Positions 16,340 to 23,455 of a stretch of 39,669 nt of DNA are shown here, piece after piece. The DNA lies in NCBI GenBank assembly GCA_947471505.1, contig CANIWM010000058.1, forward strand, positions 1 through 39,669, in the 5' to 3' direction. The stretch comes from Chthoniobacteraceae bacterium. Its GTDB lineage: Bacteria > Verrucomicrobiota > Verrucomicrobiia > Chthoniobacterales > Chthoniobacteraceae. The notes under the pieces are model-generated. The model did not search any database. It was given only the letters and a program-made list of their open reading frames with translations, and was not told the origin of the DNA. The position numbers and the translations under genes were made by a program. Position 1 is the stretch's first letter, and the number at the start of each line of letters is the position of its first letter.

Positions 16340-16924
16340 TTAATTATTTTTTCTACGGGCCTCCAAAATATCCTGGTGCAACCACGCTCGGGCGTAGGTC
16401 CAGTAACGATTTGCGGTCGGAATCGAGATATTTAACAGCGCGGCGGTTTCTTCGATCGTGATTCCGGCGAAGTATCGCAGTTTGACCAAATCGGCTTTGC
16501 CTCGATCCACGGCGGCCAGGCGCTCAAGTGAGTCGTGTACGGCGAGTAATTCGTCATCCGTCCCGCTTGGTGCGATGATTTCCACCTCCGAAACATCGAC
16601 GTGCTCGGCACCCTCTCCGCGCTTTTTGCTCAAGCGTCGAATCGCGCTTTCCACAAGGATGCGGCGCATCGCTTCCGCTGCCGCGCTGAAAAAATGGGCG
16701 CGATTCTCAAACGAGACGCCGTCGTCATCCACGAGTCGCATCCATGCATCGTGAACGAGCATCGTTGCCTGAATCGTGTGCCCGTGGTTTTGAGGAGAGA
16801 GTTTGGTGCGGGCCATTCGGCGCAATTCTACATAAACGAGAGGGAGAAGGTCTTCTCCCGCTTGTCGATCGCCAGTTCGAATGGCATCAAGAATCATTGT
16901 GATCTCCTGCACGCTCCGTTCCAT
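16340..16924 (-). CDS. ECF sigma factor, TIGR02999-like
   Basis: This 194-residue sigma factor has region 2 in LPLVYVELRRMARTKLSPQNHGHTIQATMLVHDAWMRL and HFFSAAAEAMRRILVESARR-type sequence, and region 4 in LVKLRYFAGITIEETAALLNISIPTANRYWTYARAWL. The LVHEAY/LVHDAW and AAEAMRRILV pattern is the mark of the TIGR02999 group, which is usually found next to Ser/Thr kinases. It is followed by the kinase on the same strand and preceded 27 bases upstream by the glycosyltransferase stop, so the four genes may be one transcript. There is no anti-sigma factor. Confidence 0.9.
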   Translation of the reverse strand: MERSVQEITMILDAIRTGDRQAGEDLLPLVYVELRRMARTKLSPQNHGHTIQATMLVHDAWMRLVDDDGVSFENRAHFFSAAAEAMRRILVESAIRRLSKKRGEGAEHVDVSEVEIIAPSGTDDELLAVHDSLERLAAVDRGKADLVKLRYFAGITIEETAALLNISIPTANRYWTYARAWLHQDILEARRKNN

Positions 16925-16951
16925 ACCAATGGTGCTCAGGCGGTTGCCATT

Positions 16952-18556
16952 TTATTCGGCGGGTAAAACCCATTCCCGACGGGCAAGCCATGCTCCGTTT
17001 GCAAACGGGAGCACGACCACCGACAGCGGCCCCTGCTGGTAACGGACGGTCGCAGACAACCCTTGCCCTTGGAGCGCAGCGTAATCCCGAGCACTTTGGC
17101 GCAGCACAAAAACATCGCGCGGCGTCGCGTCGCGGATGGCGATGTACACCGATTCGTGAGGTTCATCGGCCAACGATGGCAGCGCGGCTTTCACCGAGCG
17201 TGAGTGGACCAACCCGGCTGCGAGCGCCCATCCTTCCTCAGCCTCGCTGGGCGGCGGTGCGCCGGTCAGCGCGGAGGGGTGGATGACTCGCAAACGAAAG
17301 TCCACCCCGGTCCATCGTTCAAACTCCCCGAGCGAGCGGAGAGTCCCTAGCCCATCCGCCTCCGCGACCAGTGGCTCATCCGCGAATATGCGTCTCCATT
17401 TCTCCAAGCTCTTGCGTTGAATATCGCCCCACGTTGAATGGTCATTCCAATGCCGCCGCTCGGTCATTCTCCCATAGCGATGCCACGCGACCGTTCGCCG
17501 CGGATGAAACACATCGAACCCGTGCGTGAAGGCCCGGGCGCTGAGGCTTACTTCCTCGCCGAAGAAGTAGAAATCGGGATCGTAGGGCACCTTCCCGACG
17601 AATTCTCCCGTGGAAAAAATAAAGTGTCCCGAGAGATAGCTCCCTCGAACTGGCGGGCTATCGAGATCGCCGTTGGTTGGGTGGGACTTGATGTGAAGCA
17701 CGCCTTCGTGGTCGAAATGCGATGCGTGCAGCGTGCCGCCGCACGGATCCGGAGTTTGATCTTCGATGAGCGGAGGGAGATAGCCGCTCAAAATCGGGTG
17801 AGGCGAGGGGCAACGCGAAAGCTCCGCACACAGCGTAGAATCCCATCCCGGAGAAAACCGGTGATGGCCATCGAGTTGAAGATAGTAACCTTCGCCATCG
17901 AAGTGCCCCTGAAGCCGTGCCCGTGCCCAGCCGACCCCGCGGCTCTCCTCCGCGCGACAGTGATCGTGGATTAACGTGACCCCTCCCGGAAACGCGGATC
18001 GCGGCAACGCAGCATCACTTTGCTCCAACAGCGCAATCACCAGTCTCTCCGGTCGCGCTGTATGGGAAACGAGGTCGGAAACCGTCCGCGTCAAATCCGC
18101 ATCACGGTATGCGGCAATGGAGACGAAAATCCGCTCCCGAGATGTCAATGACGTGCCGGTGTCGGTGTCGGTGTCGGCGTCGGTGTTGGTGTCGGCGTTG
18201 GTGTCGGCGTTGGTGTCGGCGTTGGCGTTGGGATCGGCGTCGGCGTCGGTGTTGGGATCGGGGTGGGCGTCGGCGTTGGGATCGGCGTCGGCGTCGGTGT
18301 TGGGATCGGCGTAGGCGTTGGCGTTGGGATCGGGGTGGGCGTCGGTGTTGGGATCGGGGTGGGCGTCGGTGTTGGGATCGGCGTCGGCGTCGGCGTTGGG
18401 ATCGGGGTGGGTGTTGGCGTCGGAGTTGGTGTCATGGCTTGGATATTGAGTAATTTTGGGACCTCGTTGATGAGCTTTCAGACACTCGCTGAAGCTCTCT
18501 CGTCGGAAGGCCCATATTGCCCGTCGAATACTTGCGTTCAAGCTGATTAACGCCAC
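16952..18556 (-). CDS. GlcNAc-type glycosyltransferase with a repeat-rich N-terminus
   Basis: The open frame encodes 534 residues. From about residue 138, [30 protein letters not shown] (a D-x-H nucleotide-sugar site), [15 protein letters not shown] and [20 protein letters not shown] fit the PF11397 family (UDP-GlcNAc transferases of the Skp1 Gnt1 type). About 140 extra residues at the C-terminus are not recognised. Residues 41-138 are a D/N/A/P/T low-complexity tract encoded by a 24-bp minisatellite, preceded by a 40-residue leader from [10 protein letters not shown]. In another frame the same tract reads PTPTPTPI, so the true N-terminus is uncertain: the original protein could have had a PT-rich linker or a later start. 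It is the first gene of the sigma-kinase cluster on this strand. Confidence 0.75.
   Translation of the reverse strand: MALISLNASIRRAIWAFRRESFSECLKAHQRGPKITQYPSHDTNSDANTHPDPNADADADPNTDAHPDPNTDAHPDPNANAYADPNTDADADPNADAHPDPNTDADADPNANADTNADTNADTNTDADTDTDTGTSLTSRERIFVSIAAYRDADLTRTVSDLVSHTARPERLVIALLEQSDAALPRSAFPGGVTLIHDHCRAEESRGVGWARARLQGHFDGEGYYLQLDGHHRFSPGWDSTLCAELSRCPSPHPILSGYLPPLIEDQTPDPCGGTLHASHFDHEGVLHIKSHPTNGDLDSPPVRGSYLSGHFIFSTGEFVGKVPYDPDFYFFGEEVSLSARAFTHGFDVFHPRRTVAWHRYGRMTERRHWNDHSTWGDIQRKSLEKWRRIFADEPLVAEADGLGTLRSLGEFERWTGVDFRLRVIHPSALTGAPPPSEAEEGWALAAGLVHSRSVKAALPSLADEPHESVYIAIRDATPRDVFVLRQSARDYAALQGQGLSATVRYQQGPLSVVVLPFANGAWLARREWVLPAE
18155..18432. repeat. Minisatellite with a 24-bp unit on a 6-bp base pattern
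   Basis: GGATCGG recurs every 24 bases at 18231, 18255, 18279, 18303, 18327, 18351, 18375 and 18399. The flanks keep a 6-bp GGCGTC/GGTGTT rhythm. On the minus strand it reads as DPNTDADA-type repeats in the glycosyltransferase frame and PTPTPTPI in another; on the plus strand it reads as VGVGVGIG. All frames stay open because the unit is a multiple of three. Length variation by slippage is likely. Confidence 0.9.
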
Positions 18557-18707
18557 GATAGTCGTTTAAGCAGGTATTACCCGACTTTCCCAAAAACAGA
18601 CACCGTCACCATCTCCCGTCTCCCTTGCTTCCAGCCCCTGTGCTTTCTTGCCGGTAAATCGACCGTCTGCCTTGCCATCGCGTCGAAAGTAGATACTGAG
18701 AATAGCC

Positions 18708-18962
18708 ATGAGCACCGCGAAAATCTTTTAGCACGGAGGCAGTCAGGCAGTCCGCCTGCCTCGGGCCTTCCGCTTCGAGGGCAAGGAGGTTTTGATCGAA
18801 AAGCATGGCGACGAAGTCGTGCTCAAGCCCATGCCAGCGCAGAAGTTTTCCACGTTTACGGAGATTGGGAAGTTTCTCGCCGAGAAGTTTCCGGATGGTA
18901 GCGACTTTCCCGAACCGCCCCCGCGTCCCAAAAAGCACGATCGCCCTATCCTCGAACTCTGA
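18708..18962 (+). pseudogene. vapB: VapB-type antitoxin gene with an in-frame TAG
   Basis: Reading from ATG 18708 gives MSTAKIF, then TAG (18729-18731), then HGGSQAVRLPRAFRFEGKEV and a VapB tail (TFTEIGKFLAEKFPDGSDF) to TGA. This is an SpoVT/AbrB-fold antitoxin in which family members have an ordinary residue, often Q or W, where TAG stands. CAG to TAG is the simplest cause. Without readthrough only seven residues are made. The toxin gene starts 12 bases downstream and is also damaged. Confidence 0.8.
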
Positions 18963-18974
18963 TCCGCATCTTCT

Positions 18975-19368
18975 GTGAAGCCATCCTTTCTCCTCGATTC
19001 CAGCGCGTGCATTCCGGTGCTGCGCAACAAAGCCGGTATCGGAAAACTACCCGACCCAAAGCTGACCGGCATTCCTGTGATCGTCGCCGCTGAACTTTGG
19101 ACCGGCGTAAAGAAGAACATGGATACCCATCCGCATCACGCCGCGCGGCTCGAAGCGTTTCTCGATCTCTTTGTGCTCGCAGACTTCGATCTCGAAGCCG
19201 CACTGCACTACGCCGATATCCGTGCCACGTTGGAAGCGGTTGGCAAATCCATCGGCCCGCTCGACCTCCTCATCGCCGCCTAAGCCCGCAGCCTCGGAGA
19301 CCCTCGTGACATCCAACTTAGCCGAGTTCAAACGCGTCAAAGGACTCAAGGTTCTCGGATGGAGATAA
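18975..19368 (+). pseudogene. vapC: VapC-type PIN-domain toxin gene with stop and frameshift
   Basis: From GTG 18975 the frame reads KPSFLLDSSACIPVLRNKAG, then IPVIVAAELWTG and ADIRATLEAVGKSIGPLDLLIAA, a PIN-domain VapC with its first acidic residues (D in LLDSSA, E in AAELWTG, D in GPLDLLIAA). It stops at TAA (19281-19283), where relatives continue with HARSLGATLVT. The continuation TLVTSNLAEFKRVKGLKVLGWR is present up to 19368 but in another frame, consistent with a lost pair of bases near 19300. The last acidic/asparagine site is therefore cut off. The pair is probably dead. Confidence 0.8.
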
Positions 19369-19444
19369 GAGCCCACGCATGGACGATTTATCAATGCCGG
19401 CATTGAAAGTGGTCCCGTGTCCCCGATAGATTGGCCCGAACCTG

Positions 19445-19714
19445 ATGCACGACGTTTTGCTCAATCCTTTAGCCGACAGCCCGGAGAAATCACGGGGCGC
19501 GATTTACACGCGGCGTGAGGTCGTCGAGACCATCCTCGACCTGATTGGTTACTCGCCAGAGTCGCCCCTGTGGGAGAAGACCGTGCTTGAGCCGTGCTGC
19601 GGTCAGGGCGATTTCCTGCTCCCTATCATCGCACGCTTGCTCGCCTCGTATCGACGCGAACACGGCTCCATGTTCGGCGCTGCATCCCCTTTGCTATCCG
19701 CAGAATTTGCGTAA
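19445..19714 (+). pseudogene. N-terminal fragment of an Eco57I-like N6-adenine methyltransferase
   Basis: The 89 residues include GAIYTRREVVETILDLIGY and the SAM-binding motif I LEPCCGQGDFLLPI, followed by a helix and then a stop. The start of an Eco57I-type (type IIG or BREX/DISARM-like) methyltransferase looks like this, but those enzymes exceed 500 residues, and the catalytic NPPY is absent. Downstream sequence to 19915 shows no continuation in any frame that I can recognise. I read it as the remnant of an older defence gene at the edge of the island. Confidence 0.65.
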
Positions 19715-20026
19715 GTCTGCGTTGTCATAGAGAGATAGTCATTACCCAGTAAAGCGACGTATCGCAAGGTTTCGTTGCTTCCACGCGCGAATTGCGTGGA
19801 ATCTGCATGGAAATGGCAGCGTCAGTGATTGCCTGTAAGCCCCGTCAGTTCCAACGGTTGGTAGTCGCGTATTCCCCGAGTTGCTTTTCGGCTTCGGTTC
19901 GCTGTCGGAGGTAGGATGTCCCACTGGTCGGTGCTCCCATCCGCCTGTTGGCAACAAACCGGATCACATGGCACAGATCGCCACTCGCCTGTTGCATTCA
20001 GCAGGCGTTCGGGGCTTCACTCAGCC
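19715..20026 (+). other. Spacer upstream of the WYL regulator
   Basis: These 312 bases hold no convincing gene. They contain a perfect 8-base inverted repeat at 19779-19801 and GTAGGA-T-GTCCCAC at 19911-19924, which echoes the candidate operators at 21059 and 23120 but with one base between arms. The promoter of the WYL gene should lie here. Confidence 0.4.
19779..19801. repeat. 8-bp inverted repeat with 7-base spacer
   Basis: TTCCACGC (19779-19786) and GCGTGGAA (19794-19801) are perfect reverse complements around GCGAATT. It lies about 225 bases upstream of the WYL regulator start. It could be an operator or a transcript hairpin; there is no T-run after it. Confidence 0.5.
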
Positions 20027-21055
20027 ATGAAGCGCTCGACGCCCGCAATCCGCCTTTCTAAAGCTCAACGGTTTTCAAGACCGCCGCTCGCTCGAATGCT
20101 CCAGCTTCATCAGCATTTGCAGGCCGGGCGATTCCCGAACTGCCGCAAGCTCGCGGATGCGCTGGAGGTGTCGAGCAAGACGATTCAGCGCGATATTGAG
20201 TTCATGCGCAGCCAGCTCGGGCTGCCCATCGAATACGATCAGCTTCAATTCGGCTTTTTCTACACGGAGCCGGTGACTCATTTTCCGAGCATCGAAGTAT
20301 CGGAGGGCGAAATCGTCGCGCTGTTCGTCGCGCAGAAAGCGTTGGAGCAGTATCGCGGCACTTCTTTCGAGAGGCCGCTGACGGTGGCGTTTCAAAAGAT
20401 CGCCGATGGGTTGCAGGACAAGGTGGCGTTTGAGTGGAGTACCCTAGAATCTTCGATTTCGTTTCGCGGGCTCGGTACGACAACGGCAGATTTGGAGCTG
20501 TTCGAGACGGTCAGCGGGGCGGTGCTCAAATCGCACGAGATCACGTTTGAGTATCGAAAGCTCGGGGACGCGGACTACGAGGAGCGGCGGGTGCAGCCGT
20601 ATCATCTCGGCTGCATTGACCAGCAGTGGTACCTTTTCGCCCACGATCTTGCGCGCAAGCAACTGCGGACGTTCGTGCTTTCGCGGATGCGCAAAGTTCA
20701 GAACGCGCGGACCCAATTTCACCGACCGGCTGATTTTTCGATCAACAAACACCTCGGCGATAGCCTCGGAGTCTTCACGGCGAAGGGTCATGTCAAAGTG
20801 CGTATCCGGTTCGATGATTTCGCCGCTCGGCTCGTCAGCGAGCGTCTGTGGCACAGCTCGCAGCGCATCCGCGACCTTGGCGACGGCGCGGTGGAGCTGA
20901 GTCTTGAGCTGGCGAGTCTGGAAGAAGTCGAGCGCTGGGTTCTGAGTTGGGGCGCGCACGCTCGCGTGCTCGAACCCGTCGCGCTGCAAACGCTCGTCCG
21001 CTCGGCGGCGGAAGCCGTGCTGGCAGCCTCACGCGATATTTCTGAAAATAGTTGA
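20027..21055 (+). CDS. WYL-domain transcriptional regulator
   Basis: This gene encodes 342 residues from MKRSTPAIRL; the frame is open upstream to 19916 but that extension looks non-coding. An N-terminal helix-turn-helix (GRFPNCRKLADALEVSSKTIQRDIEFMRSQLG) is followed by a WYL domain with the name-giving WYLFAHD in VQPYHLGCIDQQWYLFAHD, then a WCX-type C-terminus (VKVRIRFDDFAARLV, LSLELASLEEVERWVLSWG). Regulators of this build (BrxR, CapW and others) repress phage-defence operons and release them on sensing infection or DNA damage. It is the first intact gene of the island and runs in the same direction, 45 bases ahead of the ARPP-1-like gene. A role as island repressor is inference from family and position. 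Confidence 0.88.
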   Translation: MKRSTPAIRLSKAQRFSRPPLARMLQLHQHLQAGRFPNCRKLADALEVSSKTIQRDIEFMRSQLGLPIEYDQLQFGFFYTEPVTHFPSIEVSEGEIVALFVAQKALEQYRGTSFERPLTVAFQKIADGLQDKVAFEWSTLESSISFRGLGTTTADLELFETVSGAVLKSHEITFEYRKLGDADYEERRVQPYHLGCIDQQWYLFAHDLARKQLRTFVLSRMRKVQNARTQFHRPADFSINKHLGDSLGVFTAKGHVKVRIRFDDFAARLVSERLWHSSQRIRDLGDGAVELSLELASLEEVERWVLSWGAHARVLEPVALQTLVRSAAEAVLAASRDISENS

Positions 21056-21058
21056 GCG

Positions 21059-21079
21059 GTAGGACCGCGATTGTCCCAC
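21059..21079. promoter_or_regulatory. Candidate WYL operator 1
   Basis: GTAGGAC (21059-21065), seven bases, then GTCCCAC (21073-21079) form an inverted repeat with one mismatch. It lies between the WYL stop and the ARPP-1-like ATG at 21101. The upstream half with its flank, GCGGTAGGAC, recurs exactly in the second site (minus strand, 23134-23143). Confidence 0.45.
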
Positions 21080-21100
21080 CACCGGCGCTAGGGTTCGGGT

Positions 21101-22048
21101 ATGAACCTAAATCGCGTCGCCGTCGCTGGCCCTTACACTCACGAAAATCTCAGCCTCTTTCTCCTGCTCGGCGCGGACGCGTTTGACGGCAATCGCTTCA
21201 TCCCGCTCGACGAAGCGCTGGAGCAAAAGTGCGTCACCGTCCACGAGACCGGCGACGTCGGGCAACTCGAAATCGAAAACCTCTCCGAGCTTTTCGACCT
21301 CTACATCCAAGCCGGCGACGTGGTGAAAGGCGGACGGCAGGATCGCACGCTCGGCGTGGATTTTGTCCTCCCGGCAAAATCCGGACGCGTGTCCATTCCG
21401 TCGTTCTGTGTGGAGAGCGGGCGCTGGCACAGGCGCGCGGGAGAGGACGTGGGTTCGTTCTCCAGCTCGAAAGCCTGCCTCTCCAGCAAAAAACTCCGCA
21501 TGGCCGCGAAGCTCAGCAAGAACCAGAGCGAGGTGTGGGAGAAAGTCGCCGAGACGCAGGATGACCTCAGCGCGAGCCTCGACAAACCGCTTTACTCGGA
21601 GGAATCGCCCACGAGCTACCAATTGTCCGTCGAGGACGAGGACCTGCAAAAGCGGAAAGAGAACTACCGAGCGGCGCTGGCAAAAATCATCGACGAAAAG
21701 CCCGATGTGGTGGGCTACGCGTTCGTAATCAACGGCGAGATCAACACCGCCGACACTTACGGCTCCGGCGTCCTGTTTCGGAAACTCTGGAACAAGCTGC
21801 TCGATGCAGCAGTGCTGGAGGCCATCGCTGAACTCCGCAGGGAGACGAAGGCGGAGGCTAAGCCGGTCACGTCCGAGACGATTCAAGAATGGTTCATCGA
21901 AGCCGAAAAGACCGCCGTCTCCAACCGGCAGGAAGTCCCGCCGCGCGTGTGCGTGGATACGCGACGCGGCGAGAAGACCGTTATTTTCGACACGCTCGAT
22001 CACGGCTTCAACGATGCTGTGCTCCACAAGAATCTCGTCGCAAACTGA
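21101..22048 (+). CDS. ARPP-1 / DUF6569-like protein
   Basis: This 315-residue protein resembles the ARPP-1 domain (ARG and rhodanese-phosphatase-superfamily associated). It has an early N-L-x-L-F-x-L block (ENLSLFLLLG), the segment DVVKGGRQDRTLGVDFVLPAKSG, and SIPSFCVESGRWHRR, all in the family order. The family's biochemical activity is not established; it was named for genomic association with stress and conflict systems. The final 70 residues are not recognised. It starts 45 bases after the WYL regulator and 9 bases before the DUF932 gene, so these two are probably cotranscribed. Their consistent place ahead of the mod-res operon suggests an ancillary role in the island, which is inference. 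Confidence 0.7.
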   Translation: MNLNRVAVAGPYTHENLSLFLLLGADAFDGNRFIPLDEALEQKCVTVHETGDVGQLEIENLSELFDLYIQAGDVVKGGRQDRTLGVDFVLPAKSGRVSIPSFCVESGRWHRRAGEDVGSFSSSKACLSSKKLRMAAKLSKNQSEVWEKVAETQDDLSASLDKPLYSEESPTSYQLSVEDEDLQKRKENYRAALAKIIDEKPDVVGYAFVINGEINTADTYGSGVLFRKLWNKLLDAAVLEAIAELRRETKAEAKPVTSETIQEWFIEAEKTAVSNRQEVPPRVCVDTRRGEKTVIFDTLDHGFNDAVLHKNLVAN

Positions 22049-22057
22049 CCCACCGCC

Positions 22058-23032
22058 ATGCCGCGCCTCACCCATCTCGATGATGTCCTTTTCCCCGTAG
22101 CCGAGCACCCGGTCTTCGTCAGCCTGCCCGATGGCAAAACCGTGCGCCACGTGCCCGTGCCGGAAAAGAAAGCCATCGTGAACATGACGCGCAACCGCGT
22201 GCTCGGCATCGTCAGCCGCGACTACCGGCTCGTGAGCGATCGCGAGGCGCTCGAATGGGCCGCGCAATGCTGCCGCACCGTCTTCCCCGAAACGAAACCC
22301 GCCGAGTGGGACGTGAGCGCGACCGACGCCCCCTCCACTGGCGGCCACTGCACCATTGATCTCAAGCACAACTCCACCGCGCTCGACTTCAGCTTCGTGC
22401 CGCCGCATCAGCGCCCTGAAGCGTTCGGCCCATTCATCCGCGTGACCAACAGCTACAACGGACTTCGCGCACTCGGCTTCGATATCGGGTTCTATCGGAA
22501 GGTCTGCAAAAACGGCATGATCCTCCCCGGCACGATCATCCAGTTCAAATTCACCCACCTCCGCCGCGACCTTGGCGAAGAGGTCACTTTCGACGTGGCA
22601 CTCGACCGCCTCGCGAAAGTGAAGAGCAGCTTCAGCCAATATCTCGGCGCGCTCAGCGATTGCACCATCGCGCACGCCGACTTCGTGCCGATGCTCATGG
22701 CCGTCATGCGCATCAAGCAGCCCGACCCGCTAAAGCCCGAGAGCACTGTGGCCACCGAATGGGCCGCGCTCGACGCCCACCTTCACGAGATCGCCGACCG
22801 CTACTTCCACGAACTCGGCGGCAACGCCTACGCCGTCTTCAATACCATCACAGACTTCGCCTCGCACCCGCCGCCGAACCGCCTGCTGCACCGCGACCGC
22901 CACAGCCTCCAGCGCCGCGCCGGTCTTTGGCTCGCCGACTTCAGCCAAAAATGCCGCCAGCCCGACTTCGCCATTCGCACCTACGTCGAGAAACTGAACC
23001 TCAACCCCGCCATCGAGGCCTCTCTCTCGTGA
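22058..23032 (+). CDS. DUF932-like protein
   Basis: This 324-residue protein matches the DUF932 pattern: an N-terminal segment with NRVLGIVSRDYRLVSDREAL, a central beta-rich part, the GFRITNSYNG-like FGPFIRVTNSYNGLRALGFDIGFYRKVCKNGMI block, and a helical tail. The family is common in phages, plasmids and mobile regions and has no agreed function. The gene lies 9 bases after the ARPP-1-like gene and very likely shares its transcript. No membrane segment or signal is visible. Confidence 0.7.
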   Translation: MPRLTHLDDVLFPVAEHPVFVSLPDGKTVRHVPVPEKKAIVNMTRNRVLGIVSRDYRLVSDREALEWAAQCCRTVFPETKPAEWDVSATDAPSTGGHCTIDLKHNSTALDFSFVPPHQRPEAFGPFIRVTNSYNGLRALGFDIGFYRKVCKNGMILPGTIIQFKFTHLRRDLGEEVTFDVALDRLAKVKSSFSQYLGALSDCTIAHADFVPMLMAVMRIKQPDPLKPESTVATEWAALDAHLHEIADRYFHELGGNAYAVFNTITDFASHPPPNRLLHRDRHSLQRRAGLWLADFSQKCRQPDFAIRTYVEKLNLNPAIEASLS

Positions 23033-23119
23033 ACAACACACATGAACTGCGTGACGTTATGGGTGAATCCGGACGTATGCCTCCTCGCAATGCCAGGAAA
23101 TTGTCCGCCAATTTGAGGG

Positions 23120-23140
23120 AGTGGACCGTATTTGTCCTAC
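23120..23140. promoter_or_regulatory. Candidate WYL operator 2
   Basis: GTGGAC (23121-23126), seven bases, then GTCCTAC (23134-23140) form an inverted repeat with the same GGAC-N7-GTCC core and spacing as the site at 21059. Read on the minus strand, 23143-23134 is GCGGTAGGAC, identical over ten bases to 21056-21065. It lies 316 bases upstream of mod and about 30 bases upstream of a small open frame. Confidence 0.45.
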
Positions 23141-23169
23141 CGCTATGGTATCATCGACCCACAAATTCA

Positions 23170-23301
23170 ATGAGTTCAAAAACCACTGTGCATTCGCCAA
23201 ACCTCATCGTTACCCGCCTCCGGATCGGGTCTGATATGATGGCTCGCAAGAGTGTTGCCGAATTGCTGCCAATCGATGAAAACGAGAAAGATGCAGAATG
23301 A
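23170..23301 (+). CDS. Possible 43-residue protein
   Basis: ATG 23170 opens a frame that encodes MSSKTTVHSPNLIVTRLRIG and continues to an acidic tail ending in TGA at 23301. There is no good ribosome site, homology or membrane segment. It lies just after the operator-like site and could be a leader peptide or chance. Low confidence. Confidence 0.25.
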   Translation: MSSKTTVHSPNLIVTRLRIGSDMMARKSVAELLPIDENEKDAE

Positions 23302-23455
23302 ATTCTCTCAAAACATCTCGCACTGCTAATTTCGAGGTTGCCGCGGCGAAAGGTTCAAGCTTTCAGTCGCCAATGTATTGTGCGAAGGGAGATTCACACG
23401 TAGCGGCATTGTGTGCTTGCCGCCGGGCCGGCAGACCGTTTTCTAGCAGCGCTAC

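Larger units (their letters stand above)
23033..23455 (+). other. Intergenic region upstream of the mod-res operon
   Basis: These 423 bases separate the ARPP-1/DUF932 pair from the mod gene. They hold the second operator-like inverted repeat (23120-23140) and a possible 43-residue gene (23170-23301). The rest, 23302-23455, shows nothing I can support. The promoter of the defence operon most likely lies here. Confidence 0.5.

Noticed and set aside
18145-18435. A separate 96-residue PT-repeat protein gene on the minus strand
   Set aside because: It is produced by the minisatellite being open in every frame; it ends right at the repeat edge with no domain.
15087-18731. Recoding of TAG as an amino acid, suggested by in-frame TAG in the kinase and in vapB
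   Set aside because: The POT transporter gene and the DUF4142-like gene both end naturally with TAG, and no suppressor tRNA is visible. Mutation or error is simpler.
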